A DNA stretch of 64,000 bases from Lachnospiraceae bacterium (GTDB taxonomy: Bacteria; Bacillota; Clostridia; Lachnospirales; Lachnospiraceae): assembly GCA_021200475.1 (NCBI GenBank), contig JAJQGP010000015.1, forward strand, positions 1-64,000, in the 5' to 3' direction. This document shows, one piece after another, positions 8,328-17,149 of the stretch. The translations under genes were made by a program, and so were the position numbers. Positions within the stretch are counted from its first letter, which is position 1; every line of letters begins with the position of its first letter. Under the pieces are notes generated by a model. That model worked only from the letters and a program-made list of their open reading frames with translations, was not told the origin of the DNA and made no database searches.

Positions 8328-9746
8328 TTATCTCGTCACAATATCCACCGGCACGTTAAAAATCTTCGCCACCTTAAGAATCGTGTCGATGTGCCTGCCG
8401 GTCGCGGCCGCAAAATGATGGGTCGGACCGCACTCGCTCCAGCGATTCACGAACTCCCGTGCGCCGCAGCTGAAACGGGTTCTCATATTGGTGTCGCCAA
8501 AGGAAAGAATCTCGCCCTCTTCGTTGACACCCTCTGCCACGACAAACTTGAAATGTCCATCGCCGTCCTGCGTGATCGCCAGATAAGTCACCGGTCCCAG
8601 ATACGGATAAAACTGCGTCAGATAGCCGCCGCCGGTCTTCCCGTGAAATACTTCTACGATCTTCATGGTCGGCTTTTTGTCGGAAATATCCGCGTCTCCT
8701 GAGCCGCTGTGTCCGATGATGGCAATGTCATCGTTGAAGTCAATAGAATACATTTCCGCAAGCTGTCCGGTACCGGAGATCGTTTTTAAGATACTCATCG
8801 CCATGGCGACCTTCATATCACCCTCTACTGCACAGGCCACTCCCTGCTTAATCAGCATGGAGAACGCAGGGATCAGCATACTGTCAAGTACGCCGGCCTT
8901 ACCAGTCGCGAGTCCGTCATAGTGGGAAGCGATCAGGCCAAGCTTTTCGTCCTTTACCCACTGTTCGAAGGCGACCACATACCGCGCCATCTCCCAGACC
9001 TTCTCGACCGTTCCGCCACCCTCAATATCAAAGGTGTCCAGAATGTCCTGCGCCTTTGCACGGATCGCTTCCTCATCGGTCACATTGTCCGCAATGATCC
9101 ACATCTTTTCCCAGTCAAACTGCTTCGTATACAGATTCATCCGCCGATAGAGGTTGGTCTCATCAATATAGAGATCCATCATACCCGGATACGGACGGCC
9201 GATCTGCGCGATATTGGTATCGCGGAACCTGCGTCTGGTCTGTGCCGCGCGGCACCAGTCCTCAATCTCCGCCTGAACGCCGGCGTCTCCGCCTTCTACG
9301 ACTCCGGTGATCACAGCATGTCTCTTGTCAAACCGCTCCAGATCAGCGACCATCTCGCCAACCGCGCCGCAGGCATAGCCCTCCCCAAGCCAGGAAGCGA
9401 TATCGGTATGCTGATAATCCAGGGCCTTGAGCTTCTGCACATTCACCAGCACCACCGGCACGTCCAGGTCCCGCACTGCCGGAAGCATATTGTAGGAAGT
9501 CGCATAAGTCAGCAGCTGCAGGAACACCAGGTCCACATCCGCCGCGCGGAACTTATCGCCCGCTGCCTGAGACTGCTCCTTTGTCGTCACCATACCGCCA
9601 TCAATGATCTCCACGGTATCCGGCAGCGTCTTTTTAAATGCCTCAAACTGTGCCTCGAATTCCGGCACCAGCTGCGGAAACTGCGGCAGATACGCGCCCA
9701 GCGCGATGGAAAAAACACCGACTCTCGCTTTTGTCTCAACTAACAT
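8328..9746 (-). CDS. FucI/AraA-superfamily sugar isomerase, probable rhamnose isomerase substitute
   Basis: A 472-residue member of the L-fucose/L-arabinose isomerase superfamily. It has the N-terminal Rossmann-like domain (VGVFSIALGAYLPQFPQL), a central CAVEGDMKVAMAMSIL segment carrying the usual metal-binding Glu, and a C-terminal GPTHHFAAATGRH with the metal histidines. It lies between rhaB and rhaD, and no RhaA homologue is in the window. By position it should convert L-rhamnose to L-rhamnulose; this is inference, and L-fucose or another deoxysugar is possible. The start at 9746 has AGGAGGG. The longer frame to 9830 overlaps rhaB and lacks a site. Confidence 0.8.
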   Translation of the reverse strand: MLVETKARVGVFSIALGAYLPQFPQLVPEFEAQFEAFKKTLPDTVEIIDGGMVTTKEQSQAAGDKFRAADVDLVFLQLLTYATSYNMLPAVRDLDVPVVLVNVQKLKALDYQHTDIASWLGEGYACGAVGEMVADLERFDKRHAVITGVVEGGDAGVQAEIEDWCRAAQTRRRFRDTNIAQIGRPYPGMMDLYIDETNLYRRMNLYTKQFDWEKMWIIADNVTDEEAIRAKAQDILDTFDIEGGGTVEKVWEMARYVVAFEQWVKDEKLGLIASHYDGLATGKAGVLDSMLIPAFSMLIKQGVACAVEGDMKVAMAMSILKTISGTGQLAEMYSIDFNDDIAIIGHSGSGDADISDKKPTMKIVEVFHGKTGGGYLTQFYPYLGPVTYLAITQDGDGHFKFVVAEGVNEEGEILSFGDTNMRTRFSCGAREFVNRWSECGPTHHFAAATGRHIDTILKVAKIFNVPVDIVTR

Positions 9747-9826
9747 GATAAAAACCCTCCTGATATTGATATTATGAATGGCATTCGCTGTACGAATACA
9801 CATACAAAAACCTGTCTCACAGATCG

Positions 9827-11242
9827 TCACGAAAGTGTCTGTTCATTATAAACCTTAATATCAAACGAGTCATGAACACAGGTACGTGCTTCCTCAATCG
9901 AGTTAAATTCGCCTCTCTTCAGCATCTGTGCCAGCAGGTTGCCAATCGCAGTCGACTCGGTCGGACCCGCATGGACTTCCTTGCCGGTCGCACGCGCAGT
10001 CAGCTCATTCAGATACCCCGCATTGCAGCCGCCGCCCATAATGTGAATGCGGTGATACTCCCGCTTGCCCATCTCTTCCAGCTCCTTCGCCGTCTTCGCA
10101 TAGCAGTCCGCAAGGCTTCCATAGATCACCGTTGCCAGCTCTCCGAGCGTCTCCGGAACCGGCTGAGCGGTCCTGCGGCAATAGTCTCTCACGGCCTCCG
10201 TCATATTATCCGGGGAAAGGAAACAGGAATCATTCGCGTCCACCCGTGACGGGAAATCCTTTGCTTCCTCCGCCATGGCGCAGATTTCAGCAAAGCTGTA
10301 CTCATCATAATATTCATGCCGGACAGACTGAATCATCCAAAGACCCATGATATTTTTCAGGTAACGGAAGCGCCCCGCGTAGCCTCCCTCATTGGTCAGA
10401 TTCAGCTCACGGCTCCTGGACGAGCAGTCCGGCGTCATCCGCTCAATCCCCATCAGGGACCAGGTACCTGAACTGATGTAAATAAAATCGTCATCATTCG
10501 CAGGCACAGACAGCACAGAAGACCCCGTGTCATGCGTCGCCGGCGCTACCACCTGGAGATCAAATCCGACCTCTTTTTTTACTTTTTCACTGAGAGTGCC
10601 CACCACCGTACCAGGCATAACCAGCTTCTGGAAGATCCGCCTCGGATAGCCCAGCATGTCAATCAGCTCATAATCCCAGTCTTTCGTCACTGGGGAAACC
10701 AGCTGCCCCGTCGTCGCCTCCGTGTACTCGCAGGTCTTATTCCCGGTCAGCAGAAAATGAAAATAATCCGGCACATGCAAAAGCGTCTGTGCCTGCTCCA
10801 GCTGTTCCGGATGATTCTTTTTAATCGCCATCAGCTGATAGATTGTGTTAAAAATCGCTTTCTGGATCCCGGTGCGCGCGTAAAGATCCTCGGAAGAAAT
10901 GACCTTATAGACCTCCTCGTCCATGCCGTCTGTACGATGGTCACGATATCCGACCGTATTGCCAATCACCTGATCCTGGCTGTCGAGAAGCACAAAGTCC
11001 ACGCCCCAGGTGTCAATTCCCATGCTTGCAGGGATTTTCCCCAGCTCGCGGCACCGCTTCATCCCGTTTAAGATTTCCGTAAACAGACGGTCATATTCCC
11101 AACAGAGCTCCCCGTCTTTTTTCACCAGGCCATTTTCAAAGCGGTAAACCTCTTCCAGCACAATTTTGCCATCCTCCAGATGTCCGAGGATATGGCGCCC
11201 GCTGGATGCCCCAATATCCACCGCAAGATAGTACACTGACAT
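9827..11242 (-). CDS. rhaB: Rhamnulokinase
   Basis: A 471-residue FGGY-family kinase that phosphorylates L-rhamnulose at C1. The N-terminal YYLAVDIGASSGRHILG is the ATPase phosphate-1 loop. GIDTWGVDFVLLD is the RhaB substrate-site signature. ATHDTGSSVLSVP, the GTWSLMGIE phosphate-2 region and HIMGGGCNAGYLNELTARATG (adenosine motif) follow. Normal length. GAGGAGG precedes the ATG. It starts 34 bp after the L,D-transpeptidase stop with no terminator between, so the two are probably cotranscribed. Confidence 0.95.
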   Translation of the reverse strand: MSVYYLAVDIGASSGRHILGHLEDGKIVLEEVYRFENGLVKKDGELCWEYDRLFTEILNGMKRCRELGKIPASMGIDTWGVDFVLLDSQDQVIGNTVGYRDHRTDGMDEEVYKVISSEDLYARTGIQKAIFNTIYQLMAIKKNHPEQLEQAQTLLHVPDYFHFLLTGNKTCEYTEATTGQLVSPVTKDWDYELIDMLGYPRRIFQKLVMPGTVVGTLSEKVKKEVGFDLQVVAPATHDTGSSVLSVPANDDDFIYISSGTWSLMGIERMTPDCSSRSRELNLTNEGGYAGRFRYLKNIMGLWMIQSVRHEYYDEYSFAEICAMAEEAKDFPSRVDANDSCFLSPDNMTEAVRDYCRRTAQPVPETLGELATVIYGSLADCYAKTAKELEEMGKREYHRIHIMGGGCNAGYLNELTARATGKEVHAGPTESTAIGNLLAQMLKRGEFNSIEEARTCVHDSFDIKVYNEQTLS

Positions 11243-11276
11243 AGCTACCTCCTCAAGTCTTTTGTAAAGAAAACCG

Positions 11277-12974
11277 TTAATAACTGATTACCTTCGTACC
11301 GATCGGGATATTATCATAAATCCACTTCGCATCCGCAAGGGAAAGCCGCACGCATCCATGAGAAGCGTTTGTACCAAGGCCGCTCTCCTGCACCTGCGTC
11401 ATGCTGCCCGGCTCATACAGGATCGAGCGGAACAGGTAATTCCCGTAGAACTGCGTGTAATACCAGCAGGTATAGGTAGTTCCGAACGCTTTGCCCTTTG
11501 CAAGTACGGTATAGGAGCCTTTCACCGTCGGTGAAGAGGACTTACCGGTCGCGCAGACAAAATAGTACTTCAGCTGCCAGTTTCCATAGGAACCATAGAA
11601 CACGCCCACCCGGTTCGTAGAAGAATTCACCATCAGGAGCCAGTTCGTACTACTGCTGTAGGACTGCGCTTTGCTGATCATCGCCACTGCGCTGGTCTCG
11701 ACCGATGCAGTACGCTTGCCGCTGCTGTCTACCTGGCCATAGCCTTCTGACGCGGAGCCTACGATTCCATTCGTCTGCAAAATGCCGCTGCTGTTAAAGT
11801 AATATGCACCGCCGTCAATCGTCACCCAGCCGGTCTGCATTGCACCGCTCGACGAGAAGTAGTATTTGCTGCCGCTGATGGTCTGCCAGCCCGTCTGCAC
11901 AATGCCCGTCGATGAGAAATAATATGTATATCCGTCGATCGTCTGCCAGCCCGTCAGAGCGGCTCCGTATTCCTTGCCCGACCCGGTCGTACTGAAGTAG
12001 TATTTATTTCCGTCAATTCTCTTCCAGCCGGTCTTCATCTTACCCACAGATGAAAAATAATACCGATAGCTGCCAATCTTAATCAGGCCGGTCGCAGCCG
12101 CACCCTGCTTCCCGCTCGAGCTGCTCTTCAGAAAATAATATTTATAGCCATTGATGGTCTGCCAGCCGGTCTTCATCTTACCGGTGGAAGAAAAATAATA
12201 CCGGTCACTGCCAATCTTAATCAGGCCGGTCGCAGCCGCGCCCTTCGGTATGGAACCCTTCGCGCTCTTATAGAAGTAGTAGGTGGATTTTCCTACTGTC
12301 TGCCAACCCGTCTGCATCACACCGGTGGATGAAAAATAATAGCGATAACTGCCAACCTTAACCAGCCCCGTCGCCGCGGCACCCTTCGGTACAGAGCCCT
12401 TCGCGCTCTTATAAAAATAATAGGTAGATTTCCCTACCGTCTGCCAGCCCGTCTGCGCCACACCGTCCACATAATAACAGGTATAGCCATTCTCCGTCAC
12501 CAGACCCTGCAGCAGAACGGTGGTCTCCGCCTCCGTTTCCTCAGATGCCTCTGTCCCGGCCGCTTCTGTTCCAGATTCCGCCGCTGTTTCCGTCCCGGCC
12601 ACTGCTTCTGTAGCAGCCTCTGTCTCTGATTCCGCAACTGTCGCTGCTGCTTCGATGAATTCTGCCTCAGTCACCGGCTCTGTGGTCTCCGTATCGGATG
12701 CGGCCGTCTCTGAATCATCCAGCCCTTCTGTGACAGCCTCTGAGGATTTTTCTGTCCCGGCATCGGTCACTTCCTCCGCCGTCGCTTCCACAGCTGTCTC
12801 AGCCGCGGCTGCTGTCCCATCCGCTAATCGTCCGCTTGCATCCTCTGAATCCGTCTCATCCGTATTGATCACTGCTTCAGAAGCAATCTCCTGCGCATAG
12901 GCCTGGCATCCCATCCCAAATGGCAGGCCGGAAATCAACATCGTAGTCAGTAATAAGATCAGTTTTTTCTTCAT
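11277..12974 (-). CDS. Secreted L,D-transpeptidase with YG repeats
   Basis: A 565-residue exported protein. A signal peptide (LILLLTTMLISGLPFGMGCQAYA) is followed by about 120 residues rich in Thr, Glu and Ala. About eleven 20-residue repeats of the TGWQTVGKSTYYF / TGLIKIGSYRYYF type come next (glucan- or choline-binding-like). A C-terminal YkuD domain carries the catalytic HGCVRLS motif (His539, Cys541). It would form or remodel 3-3 cross-links in peptidoglycan, or attach proteins to it, at the cell surface. It has its own promoter (13034-13063) and stands directly before rhaB, an odd partner for a sugar pathway. Confidence 0.92.
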   Translation of the reverse strand: MKKKLILLLTTMLISGLPFGMGCQAYAQEIASEAVINTDETDSEDASGRLADGTAAAAETAVEATAEEVTDAGTEKSSEAVTEGLDDSETAASDTETTEPVTEAEFIEAAATVAESETEAATEAVAGTETAAESGTEAAGTEASEETEAETTVLLQGLVTENGYTCYYVDGVAQTGWQTVGKSTYYFYKSAKGSVPKGAAATGLVKVGSYRYYFSSTGVMQTGWQTVGKSTYYFYKSAKGSIPKGAAATGLIKIGSDRYYFSSTGKMKTGWQTINGYKYYFLKSSSSGKQGAAATGLIKIGSYRYYFSSVGKMKTGWKRIDGNKYYFSTTGSGKEYGAALTGWQTIDGYTYYFSSTGIVQTGWQTISGSKYYFSSSGAMQTGWVTIDGGAYYFNSSGILQTNGIVGSASEGYGQVDSSGKRTASVETSAVAMISKAQSYSSSTNWLLMVNSSTNRVGVFYGSYGNWQLKYYFVCATGKSSSPTVKGSYTVLAKGKAFGTTYTCWYYTQFYGNYLFRSILYEPGSMTQVQESGLGTNASHGCVRLSLADAKWIYDNIPIGTKVISY

Positions 12975-13033
12975 TATGTCTCCTCCCCTTCTAAGGTCTT
13001 ATGAATAAACTGCCAAATAGACTCATGAAGAAT

Positions 13034-13063
13034 ATATTACCATATTTCCCTTTTTCCTGTCTA
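13034..13063 (-). promoter_or_regulatory. Candidate promoter for the ldt-rha operon
   Basis: Minus strand TAGACA (13058-13063), 18-bp spacer, TAATAT (13034-13039), 60 bp before the transpeptidase ATG. No other convincing promoter was seen between here and rhaM. Confidence 0.5.
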
Positions 13064-13115
13064 CCACTTAGGAAAATCTTCATATTTCCTTATAAATTTG
13101 TAAGCATTCTGAACA

Positions 13116-13886
13116 TCAGTCATCCGGATAAACACACCTGACATCTGCCCGTTCAAACGTACGCATCCACGCTTCGGAAGGCTGTTCGTCCGTGATAACA
13201 ATATCCACATCCCGCAGATCGCTTACAACCGCAAACGCATCCTGATCAAATTTTGTACTGTCCACTGCCAGGATTCTGGTTTTTCCGGATGTGAGCATGG
13301 TCCTTTTAATCCCCGCAAGGGAATCCTTCGACTCCATATACCCTCTCTCCCGGCTGAAAGCCTTGCAGGAAAAAATGACCTTATCCGCAAAGTGCGCGCG
13401 GATCGCCTGCTCCGCCTCAATCCCGATAAAGGTCAGGTACCGCTCGTCCATCACACCCCCGGTTGAAATAATTTCCCACTCCGGCGCATCTGTCAGAGAC
13501 AACAGAATTTCCATGGAATTCGTAAGCACAGTCAGACGGCTTTTTGTTTCTTTCAGCGCCTTTGCCACAAAAACGGCTGTGCTGCTGGCATCCAGGATAA
13601 TGTGGTCTCCATCCTCCACCAGCGCTGCCGCAAGCTCCGCAATTTTCTGTTTTCCCTGCACATTCTGATTTTTTCTGATATTAAATGGAAGATCGATCCC
13701 TGTATTCTCATTAATCACGGCACCGCCATAGCTTTTTGTGGCATACCCCTCTTTTTCCAGCTTGTCCAGATCGCGGCGTATCGTCTCCTCAGAAACGCCA
13801 TACTGCTGGCTGAGCTCCGAAACCACTACACGCTTTTCCATCTGCAGCTTTTCCAGGATTTCATTTCGTCTTTCCAGTGCAAGCAT
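13116..13886 (-). CDS. DeoR/GlpR-family transcriptional regulator
   Basis: A 256-residue DeoR-type regulator. It has an N-terminal winged helix (LALERRNEILEKLQ, then VSELSQQYGVSEETIRRDLD as recognition helix) and a C-terminal sugar-phosphate-sensing DeoRC domain (DGDHIILDASSTAVFVAKAL; TGGVMDERYLTFIG). Such proteins usually repress sugar operons and are released by a phosphorylated sugar. It ends the BMC gene run and sits next to the rha operon, so fuculose-/rhamnulose-1-phosphate or a related ester is the likely signal (inference). Candidate targets are the repeated A/T-rich motifs at 22483-22545 and 26270-26345. GGAGG precedes the start. Confidence 0.9.
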   Translation of the reverse strand: MLALERRNEILEKLQMEKRVVVSELSQQYGVSEETIRRDLDKLEKEGYATKSYGGAVINENTGIDLPFNIRKNQNVQGKQKIAELAAALVEDGDHIILDASSTAVFVAKALKETKSRLTVLTNSMEILLSLTDAPEWEIISTGGVMDERYLTFIGIEAEQAIRAHFADKVIFSCKAFSRERGYMESKDSLAGIKRTMLTSGKTRILAVDSTKFDQDAFAVVSDLRDVDIVITDEQPSEAWMRTFERADVRCVYPDD

Positions 13887-13931
13887 ATTGATCCATCCTC
13901 CAGGTCACAAAATCACTGCTATTCCAAACAG

Positions 13932-13955
13932 CAGACCGCACTTTGCCCCGGTCTG
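13932..13955. repeat. Hairpin between pduT and deoR
   Basis: CAGACCG/CGGTCTG, 7-bp stem. The flanking minus-strand sequence GTAACTGTTCAGACC resembles the GTAACTATTCAGAAC palindromes, so this may be a degenerate copy. It lacks a good T tail. Confidence 0.5.
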
Positions 13956-13971
13956 AACAGTTACGTGAATT

Positions 13972-14520
13972 TTACAGAAGCTTCTCTGTCATTCTTCGAT
14001 CCGGATGTGCGATGACCGATGAATCCAGATACATGCCCTTTTCTGCCACCAGCTGTTTCGCCCGCTCGATGGATGCCTCCACAGCGGATACTTCTCCGGT
14101 GATCAGCATATACGATTTCCCGCACATTCCCTTCGCGATACGCAGCTCGATCAGCTCTACGATAGCTGTCTTTGCCGCCTGATCCGCTGCCTCAATGATG
14201 GATGCCGCGTCATAGGTCTCCAGAATGCCAAGCGCACGGATATCCTTTACCTGTGAGGTGCCGTAAATGGCCGGAAAGATTGACTCATGCGGATTTCCCA
14301 GGACAAAGCTGTCAATGCATTTATCTTCGAACGAAGTAACCGCCGTCTCTACCGCCGCTTTCACTGCGCTCAGGTCTCCGGCAATGATGGCGATATACTT
14401 TCCGGGACATACCGTCTGTGCCTCAATCAGCTCCACCTCAGCTGTTTTTACCATAGCGTCCGCCGCAGTAATGCCGGCGGCGGTTGTCTTAAATTCTATC
14501 ATTCCAATCGCTTTACTCAT
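13972..14520 (-). CDS. pduT: BMC shell protein, tandem-domain (BMC-T), PduT-like
   Basis: A 182-residue protein with two BMC domains in tandem (AIGMIEFKTTAAGITAADAM, and ALGILETYDAASIIEAADQA at about residue 95). It would form a pseudohexameric trimer in the shell. TVCPGKYIAIIAGD places a cysteine where PduT binds a pore-centred 4Fe-4S cluster, suggesting electron passage to or from the PduS-like protein encoded just upstream. The start at 14520 matches the domain start and has AAAGGAT. The frame extends to 14547 without a ribosome site. Confidence 0.9.
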   Translation of the reverse strand: MSKAIGMIEFKTTAAGITAADAMVKTAEVELIEAQTVCPGKYIAIIAGDLSAVKAAVETAVTSFEDKCIDSFVLGNPHESIFPAIYGTSQVKDIRALGILETYDAASIIEAADQAAKTAIVELIELRIAKGMCGKSYMLITGEVSAVEASIERAKQLVAEKGMYLDSSVIAHPDRRMTEKLL

Positions 14521-14643
14521 CGCTGTACTATCCTTTCCGTTGCGCACTGCCTCTTACCTGTCCGAAAATCAGAAAATGCCGCACAAAATGGCCAGTCTGT
14601 GATCCGGTTCCTCCCTGTGAAGGTCCGCCCCATTTATAAGCCA

Positions 14644-15975
14644 TTAAGAAATCGCCGCTAACACAATATGGCGGTCTGTCACCTCGGTCACCCTTCCGCC
14701 AATCGACGCGTGGATCCCCACGCTCAATCCCTGCGCGGGCTCCGCAATCATCTGTCCCTGCGTTACTTCCTCTCCCACCTTCACAATGGCTTTCGCCGGC
14801 GCGCCAATGTGCTGGCTAAGAAGAATCTTTACTTTGGAAACCGCTGCCAGCGTCTCATCCATCGGAGCATCCACATCATACCGGGAAAGTCCCAGACGTG
14901 CCATCAGCCGCTCCTCCGGTACCTTCCTGTATTCTCTGGAGGAAACCACCGGCGCGGCCTGTACATTCTGCGGCGGCCGGACTCCTGCCTGCCGCAGGCC
15001 GGCCTTCATATCCGCAAGCAGAGACCGTGGAGCGAGACTCTGTGGACAGGCATACATTTCACAGACACCACAGGAGCTGCAAAAAGATGCGTCCAGATAC
15101 GGATTCAGATCCCGGAAATCCTGGTTTGACGCTGCCCTCATAAATCTTGCCGGGTCAATCGGATGCCCCAGAGCATGCCGCGGGCACAGGTCCGTGCAGG
15201 TACTGCACTGGCAGCAGATGGATGCCGCCCGCTTTAAATCAATCGAAGCACTCCTCTGTTTTTTTCTGACAATCGTGTGATCCTTCGGGAGAACCAGAAT
15301 CGCATTCGTTGTCTTCGTGACCGGTTCCTCCCCGCTGCCAATACGTCCCATCATCGGTCCGCCGACAAAATAGACCGGATCGCTGACCGTAACATTTCCC
15401 GCGAGCGCAACTACCTCGTCCAGCATACAGCCAATCGGTACCCGCACGGTCACCGGATGGCTGACCTCTGCCACCACGGATACATATTTGTCTGTCACCG
15501 GCTTTTTCTGCTCCAGCGCACAGTACACATTATAAACGGTCTCTGCGTTAAATACCGCAACGCCCTGTTCAATCGGCAGTCCGCCCGGCCGCACGACGCG
15601 CCCGGTCGCCTCATAGATCAGCACCACCTCATCCCCCATCGGATAAGCCTCATCCAGCAGCTTCAGACGCATCCCGGGGAATTCCTCCATATGCTGCCGC
15701 AGCGCACGCACCGTCTGCACATAGGATTTTTTCACACCAATGATTGCCTCGGACGCCCCTACTGTCTGCGCGATCAGATGGAACGTCTTCATAATCTCAT
15801 ACGCGTGGCGTTCCAAAAGCTGTCGATGCAGCTTCAGAAGCGGCTCACACTCTGCACAATTCAAAAGGATGGTATCTGCCTTGTCTGTCAGCTTCGCATA
15901 AGTCGGAAACCCCGCTCCGCCGGCACCCACCACACCACATGACTGAATGATATCCTGAAGTTCTTTTATTTCCAT
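14644..15975 (-). CDS. pduS: PduS/RnfC-like flavo-iron-sulfur protein
   Basis: A 443-residue RnfC-related protein. An N-terminal GAGGAGFPTYAKL flavin/NADH region is followed by a SLBB-like segment and two 4Fe-4S motifs (CCQCSTCTDLCP near 255-266 and CSSCGVCEMYACP near 300-312). A C-terminal biotinyl-like RnfC lobe ends the protein. In B12-dependent Pdu compartments PduS is described as a cobalamin reductase. Here the dehydratase is a glycyl-radical enzyme, so the likely role is moving electrons between the lumen NADH pool and the Fe-S shell protein PduT, or supplying the activase (inference). CGGAG precedes the start. Confidence 0.9.
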   Translation of the reverse strand: MEIKELQDIIQSCGVVGAGGAGFPTYAKLTDKADTILLNCAECEPLLKLHRQLLERHAYEIMKTFHLIAQTVGASEAIIGVKKSYVQTVRALRQHMEEFPGMRLKLLDEAYPMGDEVVLIYEATGRVVRPGGLPIEQGVAVFNAETVYNVYCALEQKKPVTDKYVSVVAEVSHPVTVRVPIGCMLDEVVALAGNVTVSDPVYFVGGPMMGRIGSGEEPVTKTTNAILVLPKDHTIVRKKQRSASIDLKRAASICCQCSTCTDLCPRHALGHPIDPARFMRAASNQDFRDLNPYLDASFCSSCGVCEMYACPQSLAPRSLLADMKAGLRQAGVRPPQNVQAAPVVSSREYRKVPEERLMARLGLSRYDVDAPMDETLAAVSKVKILLSQHIGAPAKAIVKVGEEVTQGQMIAEPAQGLSVGIHASIGGRVTEVTDRHIVLAAIS

Positions 15976-16049
15976 AGCGTTACTCCGTTTAAATTTCGCA
16001 GCTGTTATTTACATATCAGATGATTTGAGCAACAAAAGAGTATGATTCA

Positions 16050-16316
16050 TCACAAAATGTCACTTGCATCATCGATAATACCGACGATCGCAGCATCTAC
16101 CGGTGCGGAGTCCACCCCGCAGCCAATCCTGGCGGCACTGCCCTGTGCCACGAGTACATACTCCCCGATGCCGGCACCGATGATATCAATCGCCACCAGC
16201 TGTCCCTGGCCAGATGCCATACACTGCACAGGCTCTACAATCATAAATTTACTTCCGATCAGTTTTTCGCTTTTGCGCGTGGAGACCACGCTGCCCACTA
16301 CTTTCCCTACAATCAT
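16050..16316 (-). CDS. BMC pentameric vertex protein (EutN/CcmL/PduN family)
   Basis: An 88-residue BMC-P protein that caps the vertices of the icosahedral shell. VGKVVGSVVSTRKSEKLIGS, QLVAIDIIGAGIGEYVLVAQ and GSAARI are family signatures. One copy is enough for a closed shell (12 pentamers). The ATG at 16316 has GGGAGG seven bases before it. A GTG two codons upstream is too close. It lies between pduS and pduL. Confidence 0.93.
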   Translation of the reverse strand: MIVGKVVGSVVSTRKSEKLIGSKFMIVEPVQCMASGQGQLVAIDIIGAGIGEYVLVAQGSAARIGCGVDSAPVDAAIVGIIDDASDIL

Positions 16317-16417
16317 TTCCACGCCTCCCCGCGCCGTATAACCGTATCAATGCGCACGCATAACGGTTCCTGTACCTCCACAGTGAGTGAAAATACCTCC
16401 GCCGTGAACGGAAACTG

Positions 16418-17068
16418 TCAGCCTACGATCGTCACCAGATCCCCCGTGGCGATCTGCGCCGCATTGGCCTCATCCGTATCAATATGCATTTCCAGCGTAA
16501 AGCTTTCATCCACACGGATTTTTACGTGATCAAAAACTGCGCCGCGTGCATGATCCGCCCGGACAGAGACAAAATCACCGTCCCGAACGCCGGCAAGACG
16601 CGCGTCAGCAGGAGACATATGGATGTGGCGCATGGCAACAATGCAGCCCTCCTTCAGATATACAGCTCCCTTTGGTCCGACAACAGCAATCGGCGCGCTG
16701 CCTTCAATATCACCGGATTCCCGCACCGGCACCTTCATGCCAAGCCGGATCGCATCGGTCGCGGAAACCTCTACCTGTGAGGCCCTGCGAACCGGGCCGA
16801 GCACACGGACATTCTCAATCGCGCGCAGCTTCAGGCCTACAATTGTTACCGTTTCATTGGAGGCAAACTGCCCGCCCATCAGTTCCCTGCGCTTCGTAAG
16901 ATGATACCCGGGGCCAAACAATGCTTCTACATGCTCCTGCGTCAGGTGTACATGCCTCGCGGAAACACCAACCGGTACAGCAAACCCGCTGTTCTTTTTT
17001 TCCATCTCCATCCGGCTGATCGCTTCGATCACCAGTCTTGTAATTTGTTCCACATTCGCTGTTTCCAA
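16418..17068 (-). CDS. pduL: Phosphate propanoyltransferase (PduL)
   Basis: PduL converts propionyl-CoA to propionyl-phosphate and recycles CoA inside the compartment. The domain starts at VPVGVSARHVHLTQEHVEAL with zinc-binding HVH. The second zinc site is AMRHIHMSPADA. In front is an amphipathic segment VEQITRLVIEAISRM that looks like an encapsulation peptide, so the start must precede it. The open frame reaches an ATG at 17146, but that part lies inside a dispersed repeat (17094-17136). A TTG at 17068 has AGGTG at good spacing, and a GTG at 17053 is a second choice. The start is therefore uncertain; the enzyme call is firm. Confidence 0.88.
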   Translation of the reverse strand: METANVEQITRLVIEAISRMEMEKKNSGFAVPVGVSARHVHLTQEHVEALFGPGYHLTKRRELMGGQFASNETVTIVGLKLRAIENVRVLGPVRRASQVEVSATDAIRLGMKVPVRESGDIEGSAPIAVVGPKGAVYLKEGCIVAMRHIHMSPADARLAGVRDGDFVSVRADHARGAVFDHVKIRVDESFTLEMHIDTDEANAAQIATGDLVTIVG

Positions 17069-17093
17069 GAGTGCACCTGCTTTCTTTTCATCC

Positions 17094-17136
17094 CCTGACC
17101 ACGCATCAGGTGCGTGGCCAGGTTGTAACCAGTAAC
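17094..17136. repeat. GTTACTGGTYACAACC element, copy 3
   Basis: A 43-bp element that matches 48716-48758 (reverse orientation here) at 38 of 43 positions. It contains a CCACGCA..TGCGTGG hairpin and shares its GTTAC-GGT-ACA end with the palindromes at 7253 and 8188. It lies just upstream of pduL. Confidence 0.8.
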
Positions 17137-17149
17137 CGCCTGACACATT

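Noticed and set aside
17069-17146. ATG at 17146 as the PduL start
   Set aside because: The residues it would add are encoded by a dispersed repeat (17094-17136) and no Shine-Dalgarno precedes it. TTG 17068 or GTG 17053 fits better.
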